From: Daucus carota subsp. sativus
Lineage: Eukaryota > Streptophyta > Magnoliopsida > Apiales > Apiaceae
DNA: 64,000 nucleotides
Reading direction: 5' to 3'
Assembly: GCF_001625215.2 (NCBI RefSeq)
Contig: NC_030384.2
Location: forward strand, 28,632,527-28,696,526
Below the pieces are notes generated by a model. The model worked only from the letters and a program-made list of their open reading frames with translations. It ran no database searches and was not told the origin of the DNA. Shown piece after piece: positions 23,701 to 35,096 of the stretch (within the stretch, counting starts at the first letter, position 1; the number at the start of each line of letters is the position of its first letter). The position numbers and the translations under genes were made by a program.

Positions 23701-26378
23701 TATATAGATCTCAATAAGCCAGAAGATATGAGTAATAAATATATAAATCTCAATAATCTACGAGATATATTCAAAAACATCAGCATAACTTCAATAAAAC
23801 AATGTCAAAAAATAATAGGGTCAATGGTCATTATAACAAAGCCCAAAGGTCTTAGAAACATAAACTCTTTAAAAAAATATTCTTACCTATGTGCTCCTGG
23901 ATTGTCCTATGTACATCCTGTCCCCTCCATTAAACTTTGTTTTATTTCACCCTCACCAGATTCATAAAATCCAATCGAATATTGGCCAGAAAACTTTCGT
24001 TTCTTATGTATTATGATCACTTTCTCAGCCATTTAGAATACAAAGGAGGACAATGGACAATGTATACAAATTCAATTGGAATCCGTAATCCCAGCGAGAT
24101 TATATTTGGGTATAAACTTTTTCAAATTAAAATTCTAAAAAAGCTAAACATAAAGGGTTAAAATTATAAGGTTGCATTACACTGAAAAATATATTACTCT
24201 TCTGCAACTGTCTAAATTAAAGAAAAGAAACCATCTACTAGCAAAGTACCTTTAATATTGAGACCCAGATGTTTCTCCTAAGACATAATCAACAGCATTT
24301 AGTGCACAAAATCAGTGAGTTTTCATTATAAAGCAAAAAGTTCTTAATACTCAAGTCAACAGGTACTGTTTTCACAGTGTCGCGTTATTTGGTGACTTTT
24401 GAACATAAACTGAGGAACATAATTATATATAACAGAACTGACACGTACCATTCTTTAGGATAGTCAAACCGAGCAATCTTTGAAATGAGCACAGCCAATG
24501 TAACAGCAATCTTCATAGCGCCATAAATGAAAAAGTTAAGAAAAGATGCATACCCCAACACTTAAAAAAACTCACTCCAATAAGAACTAAGGAACAGAAA
24601 ATTTAAGTTTGGATTACTAAACAATAACAAGTTTGAGAACACAATTTACCTTTCAGGTCACTTAAATGTTATAACAAGTTGCCTCCGAGTAAACAAAATG
24701 CAAGTTACTAGCTAATTGTTTTCAATCCATAAATACAATATATGGATCAAATATTTTTGCCCAAGTATTCAGTGCTATTTAAAGCGCGATTAATGGCGCA
24801 GTTTAGGTGCAAGATGTGCGATTTTTAATATCAGCGATTTAATGTGATTCTGAACAGTAAAAAAGCACTAGAGAAGCGTGCTTAAGCGCTACAAAGTGCT
24901 CACGTTTGGTGTGTTTCCATGAAGATGAAGGTGTTAATGAGAATGATGTGTGTATAGCTTCTGGTGCAGAGGAACCTCTTTATCGTATGAGGCTCTTGAC
25001 AAGAGGAACATCACTACTTGAAACTGCAACTCATAGGCATTCTTCTTCAACGTCTATAGATGTACAGGAATAGGAAGAACAAGAATATGAAAAACAGGAA
25101 ATTGAACTAAATGACTGCTAAGCTTTTGAATTTAAATATCATTGATTGATACTTTATTATTGATAATTTTGTCATATTAGACATGTTAAGAATCTAATAA
25201 GTAATATATATTTGTTAAAAATTACGATCTTATTTTTTCCGACAAAAAAGCTTGCGACTAATGGCGCTTTGCGACTCGAGAGTCACGCTTGAAAATTAGG
25301 TCCGGTGCTTTTTAAGATATTGCGCCTTTAACAACACTGCGAGTATTTTATTAATAAATGACAGGATCACGTAACTTAACATATAAACATATTCTCCGGG
25401 GAAACTAGAATAAGACAACAGGAACATGCGTGTATTTGTAACATGTAGACAAATTACCTGATAATTTTCTTCTCTCAAGTGAGACAGCAGTTTTTGCCTT
25501 AAATGCAATTTCTCCTCCTTGCTAATTCCACTGCACGTGTACACAACCCTAATGCTAAAGTATAAGGCATGAATCAACAGCATAACAAAGCATGAAGTTG
25601 CACAATCCACCATGCAATGGTCAAACCCCAAATCCTAGAGTATATCATTAAGGATGTAAAACTTGAGTATCTTCATATTCCAATTCCAAAAAGTAATACA
25701 TCACCGCTTAACTATAGTATACCGTAAGTTAGTACAGGTGAATAAGTAAAACATATTACGTTGTACTTTCATAATTTTTATCTCTAGCTTATAACTTGAA
25801 GTTATCGTTTTCAAGCAGGTACCTCACCAAATCGTATGTCCTAAACTAAAACATCTACATATTACATACACAAATCTTATAAACATATTGTACGTCCTAA
25901 ACTAAACATCTACAAATTAAACTCTACTAAACCTCACGAACAAACTCAATTCAATCATCGTCAAATTCACAAATTCACCTAATATTAAAACAACGCCGCA
26001 ACTTACCAACTCTCGCGCCTATTCCTCCAGTACCTCCCAACACTGTTCTTAAGATACACAGAAGCCAGTAACCGAACATCCGTCTGAGCCACCAAATCCT
26101 TGGCAGTAATCACCTCCTACATTCCGAAAAACAATCACGCATATAAATGCACAAAACCTTAGGAAAACAAAATGTGCTCATTTCTCGAAAACTCGAAAAC
26201 AACACAACACAATCAGCACAAAACAGGAAGCAGTTACCAGCAGACAAGAGCAGAAACCAGGCCGGTTTTCGGAGTGCGAAAGCGCAGCTTCAGCAGGCTT
26301 CCGGAGGTTCTCATCGCCACTAAGCGAATTGGAGAGGAGCGTATACATAGTAGGTAGGTCAGCTTGTGTGAGCGCCAT
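11783..26378 (-). CDS. KA120: Importin-11-type karyopherin (KA120-like), 23 exons
   Basis: Importin-beta family nuclear transport receptor; the protein resembles Arabidopsis KA120 (At3g08960 from memory) along its length. Coding exons, 5' to 3': 26378-26238, 26116-26007, 25530-25458, 24510-24449, 23672-23531, 23093-22878, 22769-22703, 22345-21946, 21584-21437, 21332-21172, 20004-19905, 18764-18690, 18574-18440, 15227-15138, 14380-14240, 14117-14013, 13924-13766, 12995-12951, 12844-12623, 12439-12333, 12240-12187, 12072-12015, 11944-11783. All have GT donors and AG acceptors and the phases join to about 990 codons. The start MALTQADLPTMYTLLSNSLS and the N-terminal importin region (KPAEAALSHSENRPGF, VYLKNSVGRYWRNRR) are clear; the rest is HEAT-repeat-like. 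The C-terminus is QLKQALNMT. Exon 15 is odd: a 2-nt duplication upstream of 14380 breaks the homologous frame, so I used the in-frame acceptor, which drops about 13 residues. The other reading would be a frameshifted allele. Confidence 0.92.
13126..13458. repeat. 168-bp tandem duplication in a KA120 intron
   Basis: Copy 1 is 13126-13293 and copy 2 is 13294-13458. They differ by a handful of bases, including a 4-base shorter CACA run in copy 2. It lies in the intron between exons 17 and 18, so coding is not affected. Near identity points to a recent event. Confidence 0.9.
14538..14643. repeat. 53-bp tandem duplication in a KA120 intron
   Basis: Copies start at 14538 and 14591 with GCTGAAACTAT and run to GAACTGCCT. 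They differ at a few positions. The repeat lies just upstream of exon 15 on the minus strand, close to the 2-nt exon duplication. Confidence 0.85.
15487..15790. mobile_element. Stowaway-like MITE in KA120 intron 14
   Basis: Its ends read TCCTCCGTTTCTT at the left and AATGGGACGGAGGTAGTA at the right, inverted and related, with TA at the borders. This is the usual CTCCCTCCGTCCC family of Tc1/mariner-type MITEs. The copy is diverged and its ends are approximate. Confidence 0.55.
15953..17772. mobile_element. Mutator-like non-autonomous element, 1.82 kb, in KA120 intron 14
   Basis: It is flanked by a perfect 9-bp duplication AATTTGAAA (15944-15952 and 17773-17781). The inverted ends are about 130 bp long: left ATTGATAAATCCCTGAACTA against the right-end complement ATTGATAAATCCATGAACTA, followed on both sides by a version of GTTAAAAAGATTCTG. 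A 9-bp duplication and long inverted repeats define Mutator-like elements. No transposase is visible inside; the interior is AT-rich. Confidence 0.88.
17880..18236 (-). mobile_element. Short non-autonomous Helitron in KA120 intron 14
   Basis: On the minus strand it begins TCTACACTATACTATTATAA directly after an A. It ends with a hairpin (CCCATGC-TTT-GCACGGG, slightly imperfect) and ATATAAGCTAG directly before a T, the standard A|TC...CTAG|T Helitron borders. The 3' end is partly duplicated: CTAGCTTATATCCCGTGC occurs at 17848 and again at 17880. A close relative lies at 46634-46950. Confidence 0.82.
18988..19649. mobile_element. hAT-like element with GGGGCGGGG subterminal repeats, in the intron after KA120 exon 11
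   Basis: CTGCCTAAA occurs on both sides (18979-18987 and 19650-19658), an 8-9 bp target duplication. Both subterminal regions are rich in GGGGCGGGG or its complement, while the centre is AT-rich. There is no coding content. Long diffuse subterminal repeats and this duplication length suit hAT; the short inverted ends are poor, so the class is a judgement. Confidence 0.65.
24770..25339 (+). mobile_element. hAT deletion derivative keeping the transposase tail, in KA120 intron 3
   Basis: The inverted ends are CAGTGCTATTTAAAGCGC and CAGTGTTGTTAAAGGCGC. Flanks CAAGTATT and CGAGTATT are an 8-bp duplication with one change. GCGCTTT/AAAGCGC motifs repeat near both ends. The middle (about 24940-25122, plus strand) still reads as the acidic tail seen after the dimerisation region of plant BED-type hAT transposases: ASGAEEPLYRMRLLTRGTS, an in-frame stop after STSIDVQE, then a Glu-rich stretch. 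It cannot move by itself. Confidence 0.75.
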
Positions 26379-26613
26379 AACAGCACTACACAAATTCGCT
26401 AATCACTGCACAAAATCACAATCAATCGGCTTGAAATCGAGCAATTAGAGTAATTATGCGAATTAATTACGGTGAATTAGTATGATTTTAGATGAAACTG
26501 AGTGAAATTATTGTAATGATGTTTGATGTGAGGGGGTTGATTAGAGAGTGAAGGCTTAGAAAAGTGTTTAGCAGAGGAGAAGTTGCGTTCTTGGTTATAT
26601 GATTTTCGTTTCA

Positions 26614-26621
26614 TATTTATA
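26614..26621 (-). promoter_or_regulatory. Candidate TATA box of KA120
   Basis: The minus strand reads TATAAATA about 235 bases upstream of the ATG at 26378, which would leave a 5' leader of about 200 nt. Position and sequence fit; nothing else confirms it. Confidence 0.5.
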
Positions 26622-27346
26622 CCTCATGTAGTTCTGAGTTTTGGGCCCAAGACCAAGTGATGGTCGGTCATTTATATTTTATTATTTTATTAATAAAATA
26701 CGAATTTTAATTATCTACTGTATTGTGTTGAGAGACAAAACCAAAATTAATAATATTTTTCTAGTGATATTCTACAAAATAAAAATTATATTGAATTTAG
26801 AGAATAAAACATTTGAAACGGACGGAGTTGAGCTAAGTTGTTTCTTTTAGATACACTAATATTTTGATTTGGTTTAATTTTTTAGAATAAATCACATATA
26901 TATTATTTTTTTAAATTCACACTCTTCTAAAACATATTTCCATTTTCATTATTCTCTTAAATCATTGAAAGAATTATACCAATAATTTGAAAAACTTTAC
27001 AAATTAACAAACTAAATCAATTAAATTATGATTTAACTGGAAAAACCTTCTTCCATCGCCACTCTTCTCCTATCCTTTCTAATTCTTTGAATCTTGTCAA
27101 TCAAAGATTTCATTAATAGTATGATTTTTGGAATCTAAAAATTCTAAACATATATAATTCAGATTTTATCCTATATAATAAAATGTTAAAATATTCAATC
27201 ATGATTTTAAATAAATATTGAATATATGACATCATTTTATCAAGATTTGAAATTATCCTAAAAATCTAGTAGTATGTAATTAAAATATTTAAATTTTTTA
27301 AAATTTGACGTGTTCGAAAATTGATGAAACTTTTAGAATTTTATAA
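26622..27346. other. AT-rich spacer upstream of KA120
   Basis: I see no gene, repeat structure or recognisable element here beyond short A/T runs. It probably includes the distal KA120 promoter. Confidence 0.5.
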
Positions 27347-30200
27347 AGAGCTTTTTTCACAAATACCCAAGTCAAAAAGATTTTTTGCAAAAATACTGTC
27401 AGTTTTTAAAACAAATTGCAAAATACTATACTTCAAAAACCATATATGCAACCACAAATGCAACTTTATAAAAAAATTTGAAAATTACATTTAGTTGCAT
27501 AATAAGTTGCAACCAGTTGCAAAAGGTTTGATAAACACTCCTGCGGGGCCATAAATAATATTACAAACTCACAAACAGAAAATCAACTAAAACAACTCAA
27601 AAATCAACTCAAAGCAACCATCAGGAACCAATACTTACGGTCTATTTATATCATTGTCCTTCTCTCTCTTTCTCGATCTGCCTTCTCACCTCCTTCTTTT
27701 GACCCTGTCACTTTGCCGACCCATCAACAGCGACGCACCGCCGACAAACAAAAAAACCACTGTGAGCAATCAACCACACAAATACATGCATACAACCACC
27801 AACAATACGCAACCTTTAATCGAGTTTAAATCAATTTTGATTTCTCCAAAATCCGAAACCCAATTCATCTTATCAATTCAGAGAGATTGAAGAGAGAGAG
27901 GCAGACAAAAAGAGAGCGCAATTCATTCTAACTGAAAGAGAGCGAGAAGACGAAGCGGGAAAGAGAGATGAAAGAGGCATAAAGAATGAAAGGGGAGCCG
28001 TATATTTGCAAAACAGAAGTTGGTAGTAACGTAAGTCTGCAAGCTTTTTAGGGTGATAGTATTATTGTAATTAGTATGTTAAAAAGAGGTATTTTGATAT
28101 TTTATAAATGATGAATTTCATGATATTTCTTAGTATGTTTGATAATTTAAAAAAGAAATCCAGATTTTATAAGATTTTAAAGGATTTGTGCTGATAAACT
28201 AAAGACTATGCGTCAAATTCTCGAGGTTTTACCATATTTATGTTATTATAGACCTATGATCAAAATCAATTATAATCTACTAAAAATATTAATCCGTTAA
28301 AATCCAAAGTATTTATCAAAAATACTATTATTTGTAAGTCTTTTAATGATTAAAGTAATGGCCAAAATATCTTTTAACTAAATGCAACTTCAATATCTTT
28401 ACAAAAAAATATATTTGCAATTCTTCATATATACAACCTTAAAATACATAAATATACTTACAAATAAATCATTACCAGATATTTCCATAACATTCACCTT
28501 CAGAATATCTAAATCATCATCATCCCCGTTATAAAGTATGCATTCAAATCTAAGAAAACAGATCCCAAAACTAAGAATAAAGACGAACAATTCTGCTTCG
28601 CAAGCATATGACACCTCTTCTTTTGCAACGGATAATCTCGAATTTGACAATTTTTCTAACTTCCGACAATTTGGTTTAGATGACAAGGACAAATCTCTTG
28701 ATGTTAGAGTTAAGCACCGTCTCTTTTCACTTCCGCTGCCTTTATGTAACTTAACACGCGCGAGAAATAGAAAAATAAGTATTCTTAGTTGTTTTTAGCT
28801 ACTTTATTAGTCTGATTTTTTTGATTTTCCGGTTACTTTTGTGATTAGTATTGACACTCATATTTTGATTTTTGCAACCACATGCAATTTATTATGCAAT
28901 TAAATATAAATTTTTTGAAATTAATTAAATATAATTTTCAATCGATCTTTTCGAAGTTACATTAGGGTTTCTAGCAGTTGTAGATATGTTTGCAAATGTA
29001 ACCTTCGATTTTTGTAAAAAAATAATGGGAAAATAGATTTTTTTTGTCACTCAACTTATTGTGTATTTAAAAACTTGCCACCCAACTATAATTTTTTTTA
29101 TTTTAATCACTGATGTTAGGTTAGGTTAGGTTTTTTTCTTGCCATTAAAGTTAGGTTCGGGTTTGATTATTAGCATTGTATCAATTCTTTGTAGCATTAT
29201 TAAATATAGTGGTAATTTGTAATAGTTTGATGATTTGATATATTGTCTATATCTTTATATATACTATCTTTTATGTACCTAAGATCGTTTACCCTGGGTG
29301 ATATGAGTTTGACACGTATTTTACGGCTTCAAAAAGATATAGTTTTATAAATTATTTTATTTTTTTCTTCCGAAAAAAAATTTAGTGTTTTAAATTTTCA
29401 TACACAAAAAAAATCTCAAAAATAAGTTATGAAACTATGTTTTATAAGAGTCTTAACGTACATGTTAAGTAGTTGAAAAAACTATAAACAAATTTAAGGG
29501 ACGAAGGGTGTAATAATAACATAAAATGATGCATTATAGACGACAATCATCGAAGATTAAATTTTTCTCTCTATTTATTTAACTTTATCTTGAAAATTAT
29601 AATAAGATAAAGTTATTAAAATTTATGAAGATAAATTTAAGAGAGATTTTAAGTTGAGCTAGTCGATTGAAACTTTAATAGTGAAAAAAGATGCATCGTA
29701 TCACTCAATTAGACTTTATATTAAGAATGAATTGTTTGAAGTCATTGATTTTATATTGATGATTTAATGAAATTCTAGAATCCTAAATATGATTTCCTGA
29801 TTTTAATTTTTTATCAGCTCATTTTTTTATTATTATTGTTATATGTAAAGATATAAACATACGTCACATCATCAAAATATAACATACAATCACTATGCAT
29901 AATTGATGTTACAAAAATATATATCAAAATGCTAATATTCATATTCGAACCTAAGTTGGTGACTAAAAACAAATCCAAACCCAACATTAGTGAGTAAAAC
30001 GAGAAAAAATTTAGTTGAGTGGTTAGTTTCTAAAAACATAATAAGTTGAGTGGCAAAAAAATCTATTTTCCCAAAAATAATAAAAAATTGGTGTTTTTAC
30101 AATTTTTATCTAGAAGATTCTATATTTTGCAACTTTTTAAGAAACAACAGTATTTTGCAAAAAAAATTCTATATTTGGGTATTTGAGGAAAAAAACTCTA
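27347..30200. mobile_element. Large inverted-repeat (Mutator-like?) element between KA120 and TMS1
   Basis: The left end reads GAGCTTTTTTCACAAATACC and the complement of the right end reads GAGTTTTTTTCCTCAAATAC, followed on both sides by TTTTGCAAAAATACTG-like sequence. Between them are about 2.85 kb of AT-rich DNA with no recognisable transposase, including a second, clean element at 29027-30072. I could not settle a target duplication, so exact ends and class are tentative. Confidence 0.55.
29027..30072. mobile_element. Mutator-like non-autonomous element, 1.05 kb, nested
   Basis: It is flanked by a perfect 9-bp duplication AAAAATAAT (29018-29026 and 30073-30081). Inverted ends GGGAAAATAGATTTTTTT are shared on both sides, followed by CACTCAACTTATT-like sequence, and extend for about 80 bp. 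No coding sequence is visible. It sits inside the larger inverted-repeat element and is therefore younger. Confidence 0.88.
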
Positions 30201-31207
30201 AAAATTTGTTATAATCTCAATAGAATACATCATAAACATTTAGTTGTGTAATACTAAATTTTAATTAAATGCATCGAAAGGTATAAATTTTTAAAAGAAA
30301 CTAAAATATATCTCAAACTTTTTGATCTCCCATTGTTCAGAAAAATGAATATTTTTTCCCGTCCTGTCCGATTTCAATCCGATCCTCATCTCGCTAAGGA
30401 TATTAAGAAATTTTCCTCTTAGTGAATGACAAATTAATATACTATAAGAATTCGGGCATGATAAGGACCAGTGTCGTCTATCCCGAATTCGTCGAAAAGA
30501 AAAAAACAAGAACAAAGATATCTAAAAGTTCAAAAATCACGGTTTCAACAAGAAGGTTTTCGGGGATGATATTGGAGTACGAGAATACATTCATGACAAC
30601 AAAGTTAACCCTCTATAATCATGAAATTAAAGTCATCCGATATCGAACCCGGTTTCCAAATATCACATATCGTTTCTTAATTCAGACAAAAAAATGCTAC
30701 AATTATAAAATAAAATTAATTTATTACTATAAATTTAAAATTTTGTTCAATACATTATTTCATCTTTTTATATATATAAGATATAAGATATAAGATATAA
30801 GATAGAAGATAGAAGATATATAATATATTTTTTAGTAAATTGTTGAAATATTTTTTTCCAGAACAAAAGCCCGATCCACAAATTTGGTATAAAACCTTCA
30901 CACGTGAGCACATTAAAACCCCAACAGATACAAGTACAACGGTGATGCAATAATCAAAATCTCTCGAATCCCATTGGCTAAAATTCGTGGAACTTCAAAA
31001 ATAATCCACGTGGCAAGTCTTTATCAAAGAAGCCTCTCGAACTTTATTTTGTCCCCGCGAAATATCTATTTAACGCGAATCTCTCACTTTATTTTTCTTG
31101 CTGCTTAAAGAAAACATCTTTGTCATCAACAAAAATCCAGATAATTTAGCACTAATTCTTCAATTTCAAGAATCGAGATAAAAACGACGTCGAATTGGGT
31201 GGAAAAT
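30201..31207 (+). promoter_or_regulatory. TMS1/ERdj3A upstream region with G-box and pentanucleotide microsatellite
   Basis: There is no gene here. A run of (ATAAG)n/(AGATA)n-type repeats lies at about 30775-30828. CCACGTGG at 31006-31013 is a palindromic G-box whose CCACG half is the core bound by ER-stress bZIP factors. ATTGG and CGTGG lie just upstream (30973-30990) but not in the canonical ERSE order and spacing. Regulation by ER stress is an inference from these sites and the gene's role. Confidence 0.4.
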
Positions 31208-31517
31208 ATGAATGCCCGGGTTGCGTTTTGTGTGATTTTCTTGGTATTTTTCTTTCTTGTTGATTCCAAGAAGCTTGACCCTTACAAGGTAATTCTTTTT
31301 TCTTTTTATTGTGTGTATCGTTTATGTATTTATTTGCATTTAAGTTAATAGATTATGTGTGTGTTTGTTTTTTGTTCATGGGGTTTTGATTTCTTGAATT
31401 GATATTTTGTTTTTTTGTTGAAATTGATAATTTTGTTGTTTTTGTGGAAAGATTTGATTTTGATTGTTATTATGTTGATTGTTTGTTGTTGTGGGGTGCT
31501 TTTGTTTTGAATTGCAT

Positions 31518-31549
<32 letters not shown>

Positions 31550-34500
31550 TATTGTGTAAATTTTTTGATTTTTTCGGTGGAAGAGGGGAGGAGGGAATGA
31601 GGATTGGAAGCCATGTTCTTGTTTCGCTTATGGATTCTTTTGTGTGTTTCAGGTACTTGGGGTTGACAAGAGTGCAAGCCAACGTGAAATTCAAAAAGCA
31701 TTTCACAAGTATGTTTTCATTTTCGGATATATTTAGAATGCCTGCATATGTAAATGTCGAAATTTATAAATTATTTTGCCGGACTGACTTTATGATATGG
31801 ATTAGCGATCAATGCCGAAGTGATGCTAATTTGATGTTAGGATTAGTAAATTGTGATGAGTTTGATTGAAGTAAGCACTTAGGCTTCTTCTAAGTTCTGA
31901 TCGTTATTCTGAAGTAACATGGTATTTTGGATAACTTGTGTGGAGTCGTGGCATGATATTTCTAATTCTAGCAAGTCTGGATCCCTAACCTGCAAATAAA
32001 AATTATTAAAAGAGAAAGCTAATAATGATTTAGTTCTGTGTGTACTTTTAGTACGAGTGTCTGCTAGTTTTGTTTTTGTTTTTGGGTAAGAATTTATGAA
32101 AGTTTCTGTGTAAATTGCAACCAAACATGATTAGGAAGTTGATACCAATGTTACCTGTAAATCGGTTGGATGTGTCCAACAATGACGTGTCCAGATGTCA
32201 TAGTCAATAAATTCTTAAAAAATTTGCATTTTTAGCCTAGTGTCTGAAAAGAGTAAGGAGATAACTTCGAATGTTACAGGAGCATATAGCCTGAGTTTGC
32301 AGCAATGGCATCTTCTCTTCGGTTTATAAGAGCTTTGATGTAGTCAACTTGGTCTCAATGTATCTCGTAAACTTGCTGCATCTTTTACTAGCATATCAAT
32401 GACTTCAGACTTTACTTTCAAATTTTAACTTGAATTTTTAGAAGTTGGAACTTTACAAATGTAAGGTTTCTATATGGATCATCAAATTGTGTTGTGAACA
32501 GGATAATTCCAATTTAATGCTCAAGACCTGAACTGTTTTACCTTGGTTCCCATCCCCACCATTAAAATAATTAAAAGGGTGTGATGTGATTTCTAACACT
32601 CCGTGCTGTGAATATGTTTTGCAGGCTTTCTCTCCAGTATCATCCTGACAAAAACAAGAATAAGGGTGCCCAAGAGAAGTTTGCTGAGATTAATAATGGT
32701 AAGTTAAACGTTGCACTTTTCATTCCTTTTACAGCACTTCCTCTTCAGTGAAATAAATTGACCTTGTGGTAAAATTTGATGTTCATAACATGGAAAGGTA
32801 GCTATCTATTGTTCCTTTGCTCACTTATTGAATGTAACTTTCTTACAAATGACGCATATCAAGGAATTATATATCACACCTTTTACAGTACTGGATTCCT
32901 TCCTTATTTGTACCTGCATTTTCTAGAAATAGGTAGTGAGATGCAGCATAATTAAACTTTATTTAACATGGGGAGTAGCTGATTTGAAAACGGCATGAGG
33001 GAAATGTAGGGATTTTGCTATACTTCCTGCAATACGTAATCCTGTCTAGTAAGACCATGTGCTCTTTATGCCAGCTACTAAAGCTTAGATAATATTCTTT
33101 GTTAATCAAGTAATTCTGGTAAAATGTCGATGGGAGTTTCATATTATATACTTTTTCCAATAGTGTTTATTAATAACACCCCTTATCTGTTTTCAGCTTA
33201 TGATATCTTATCCGATGAAGAGAAAAGGAAGAATTATGATTTATATGGAGATGAGAAGCCAAATCCTGGATTTGGTGGTGGCAGCCCTAATGACCAAGGT
33301 TATACTTATTTCACGAGTGGTGGGCCAGGACAGGGTGGTTTTAACTTCCGCCCTGATGGATGGCAAAGTATGGGTGGTCAAGGAGGTTCGAAGTCGTTCT
33401 CTTTCTCCTTTGGTGGACCCAGTGGGGGTGGCGGTGGCTTCGGTTTAGATGATATTTTCTCCAACTTCTTTGGTGGTAATATGGGGGGTGGGAGCCATTT
33501 TGGTGGGAGTCAGTTTGGCGGGAGCCAGTTTCGTGGTTCCGGTAGTTCGTCAAGACCTGATTCACGACCTTCTAGGAGCATTGCTACTGTGAATTCACAG
33601 ACATATCGAAAAGAAGTAGCTGACAAGGGGATTACTTGGCTTTTGTTATCATCTACTTCCTCACTTCAGGGTAACCAGTATTATGAACCAGTTATAGAGG
33701 AGGTTGACAGTTCTTTACAAGGGGCATTAAAGGTATCGCTTATGTTTACTATTATATCTGAACTAATTTGTACACAAAAATAAAATAAAGACCATCCATT
33801 CTATAGATATTTTTTTGTCTGGTCTCCATGCTCTAGATCTGATCATATTCTGATTTATCTTTCAGGTGGGTAAAATAAACTGTGATACTGAAGCATCACT
33901 CTGTAAAGAGCTTGGTATATTTCCTCGCAGAGCTCCCAGGTTGTTTGTTTATTCTTATGCAGCAAGTGGAAGTGGTTCACTAGTAGAATACAGTGGTGAT
34001 TTAGCTGCGAAGAGTTTAAAAATTTTTTGCCAGGAACATTTGCCAAGGTTCTCAAAACGTGTCAGTTTGGACCAGTTTAAGTTTCCGTCTGGTGATGAAA
34101 AGTCTTTACCAACAGTGATGCTTCTTTCCACAAAGAAAGACACACCTGTTATCTGGCGTGCTCTTAGTGGTTTATATCAGAAGAGGTTCCTCCTCTATGA
34201 TGCTCAGGTAATTCTTTCATAATGACTAGTTACTTGTTAGTTTGTTTATAGTGGTAGTGGGTATTACAAGCTGTTTTCTTTTTACTCCTTATTTTGGTGC
34301 TTAATTAAAATTCAAATATGTTATAGGTTCATGATACATCAGATCCAATGGTGAAGAAGTTGGGTGTTGACTCACTTCCTGCTTTGGTTGGTTGGACTTC
34401 AAACGGGGAGAAGCATATCTTAAAAACAGGAATCTCCGTAAAAGATTTGAAATCTGCAGTTAACGATCTTAGTGGTTTACTTGATGGTTTCGAGAAAAAA

Positions 34501-35096
34501 AATAAAAAGGCTGGTTCAACAAGCAGAAAACAACAGACTGAATCAGAGGACAAGCAGATACCCACGCTTAGCGGATCGAATTTTGATTCTGTCTGTGATG
34601 AGAATATTCCTGTTTGCATAATCGGTGTTTTCAGGTCATCGAAAGCAAGGACCAAGCTTGAATCAATTTTATTGGAGGTAAATTACCAGTGACCTTTCTC
34701 GAATCAAAATAATGCCATAAGCAAATTAGATTCAAATATATTAAAACTTTTGCATTGTCTATTGATCTTTTGATTTACACGGTATCTGCATTACTTGTTT
34801 GTGTATAGGTATCCCACAAATCACTATCAAGACGTCAATATTCAGCCTCTGGTGGAAAAGAAACTATTGCGTATGCTCTACTGGATGCAACAAAGCAGTC
34901 ATCATTTTTGAACTCATTTGATAAAAATGGATATAAATCATCTGATAGTCTCTTGCTGGCCTACAAGCCACGAAGGGATAAGTTTGCAGCATTTGTGGGC
35001 GATATATCCATGGAGGAAGTGGAGAAATTTATCGGTTCAGTTCTTAACGGTGACGTCCAATTTTCAAAAACACGGCAGAAACCCAAACTAAAGTAA
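31208..35096 (+). CDS. TMS1: ER-lumen J-domain co-chaperone of the TMS1 / ERdj3A type, 7 exons
   Basis: Hsp40 co-chaperone predicted to recruit BiP in the ER lumen; the Arabidopsis homologue (At3g08970 from memory) is needed for pollen-tube heat tolerance. Exons: 31208-31288, 31653-31708, 32625-32698, 33197-33732, 33866-34207, 34327-34677, 34809-35096, all GT...AG, joining to 575 codons plus stop, close to the family length. A hydrophobic signal peptide covers residues 1-20. The J-domain is about 23-90 with YHPDKN (HPD at 52-54). A Gly/Phe/Ser-rich region with repeated GGSQFGGSQF follows to about 190. The C-terminal two thirds is thioredoxin-fold-like but lacks a CxxC pair. No HDEL/KDEL is seen at the end (QKPKLK). 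The start is chosen by the signal peptide. Intron 1 carries a 27-G run. A damaged partial copy lies at 45631-46305. Confidence 0.93.
31523..31549 (+). repeat. Homopolymer run of 27 G in TMS1 intron 1
   Basis: An uninterrupted G run sits about 100 bases before the exon 2 acceptor, on the sense strand. It could form G-quadruplexes in DNA or pre-mRNA. Its exact length is also where sequencing is least reliable. Confidence 0.85.

Noticed and set aside
29110-29135. TTAGG repeats resembling telomere sequence
   Set aside because: Only three hexanucleotide-like TTAGGT units inside the inverted end of a Mutator-like element; the plant telomere unit is TTTAGGG.
30973-30990. ERSE-like ATTGG and CGTGG pair
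   Set aside because: The half-sites are in the wrong order and spacing for the known ER stress element, so I list only the G-box as a candidate.
31399-31869. 156-codon open frame across the G run
   Set aside because: It runs through TMS1 intron 1, exon 2 and intron 2 in the wrong frame; the glycine run is only the poly-G.
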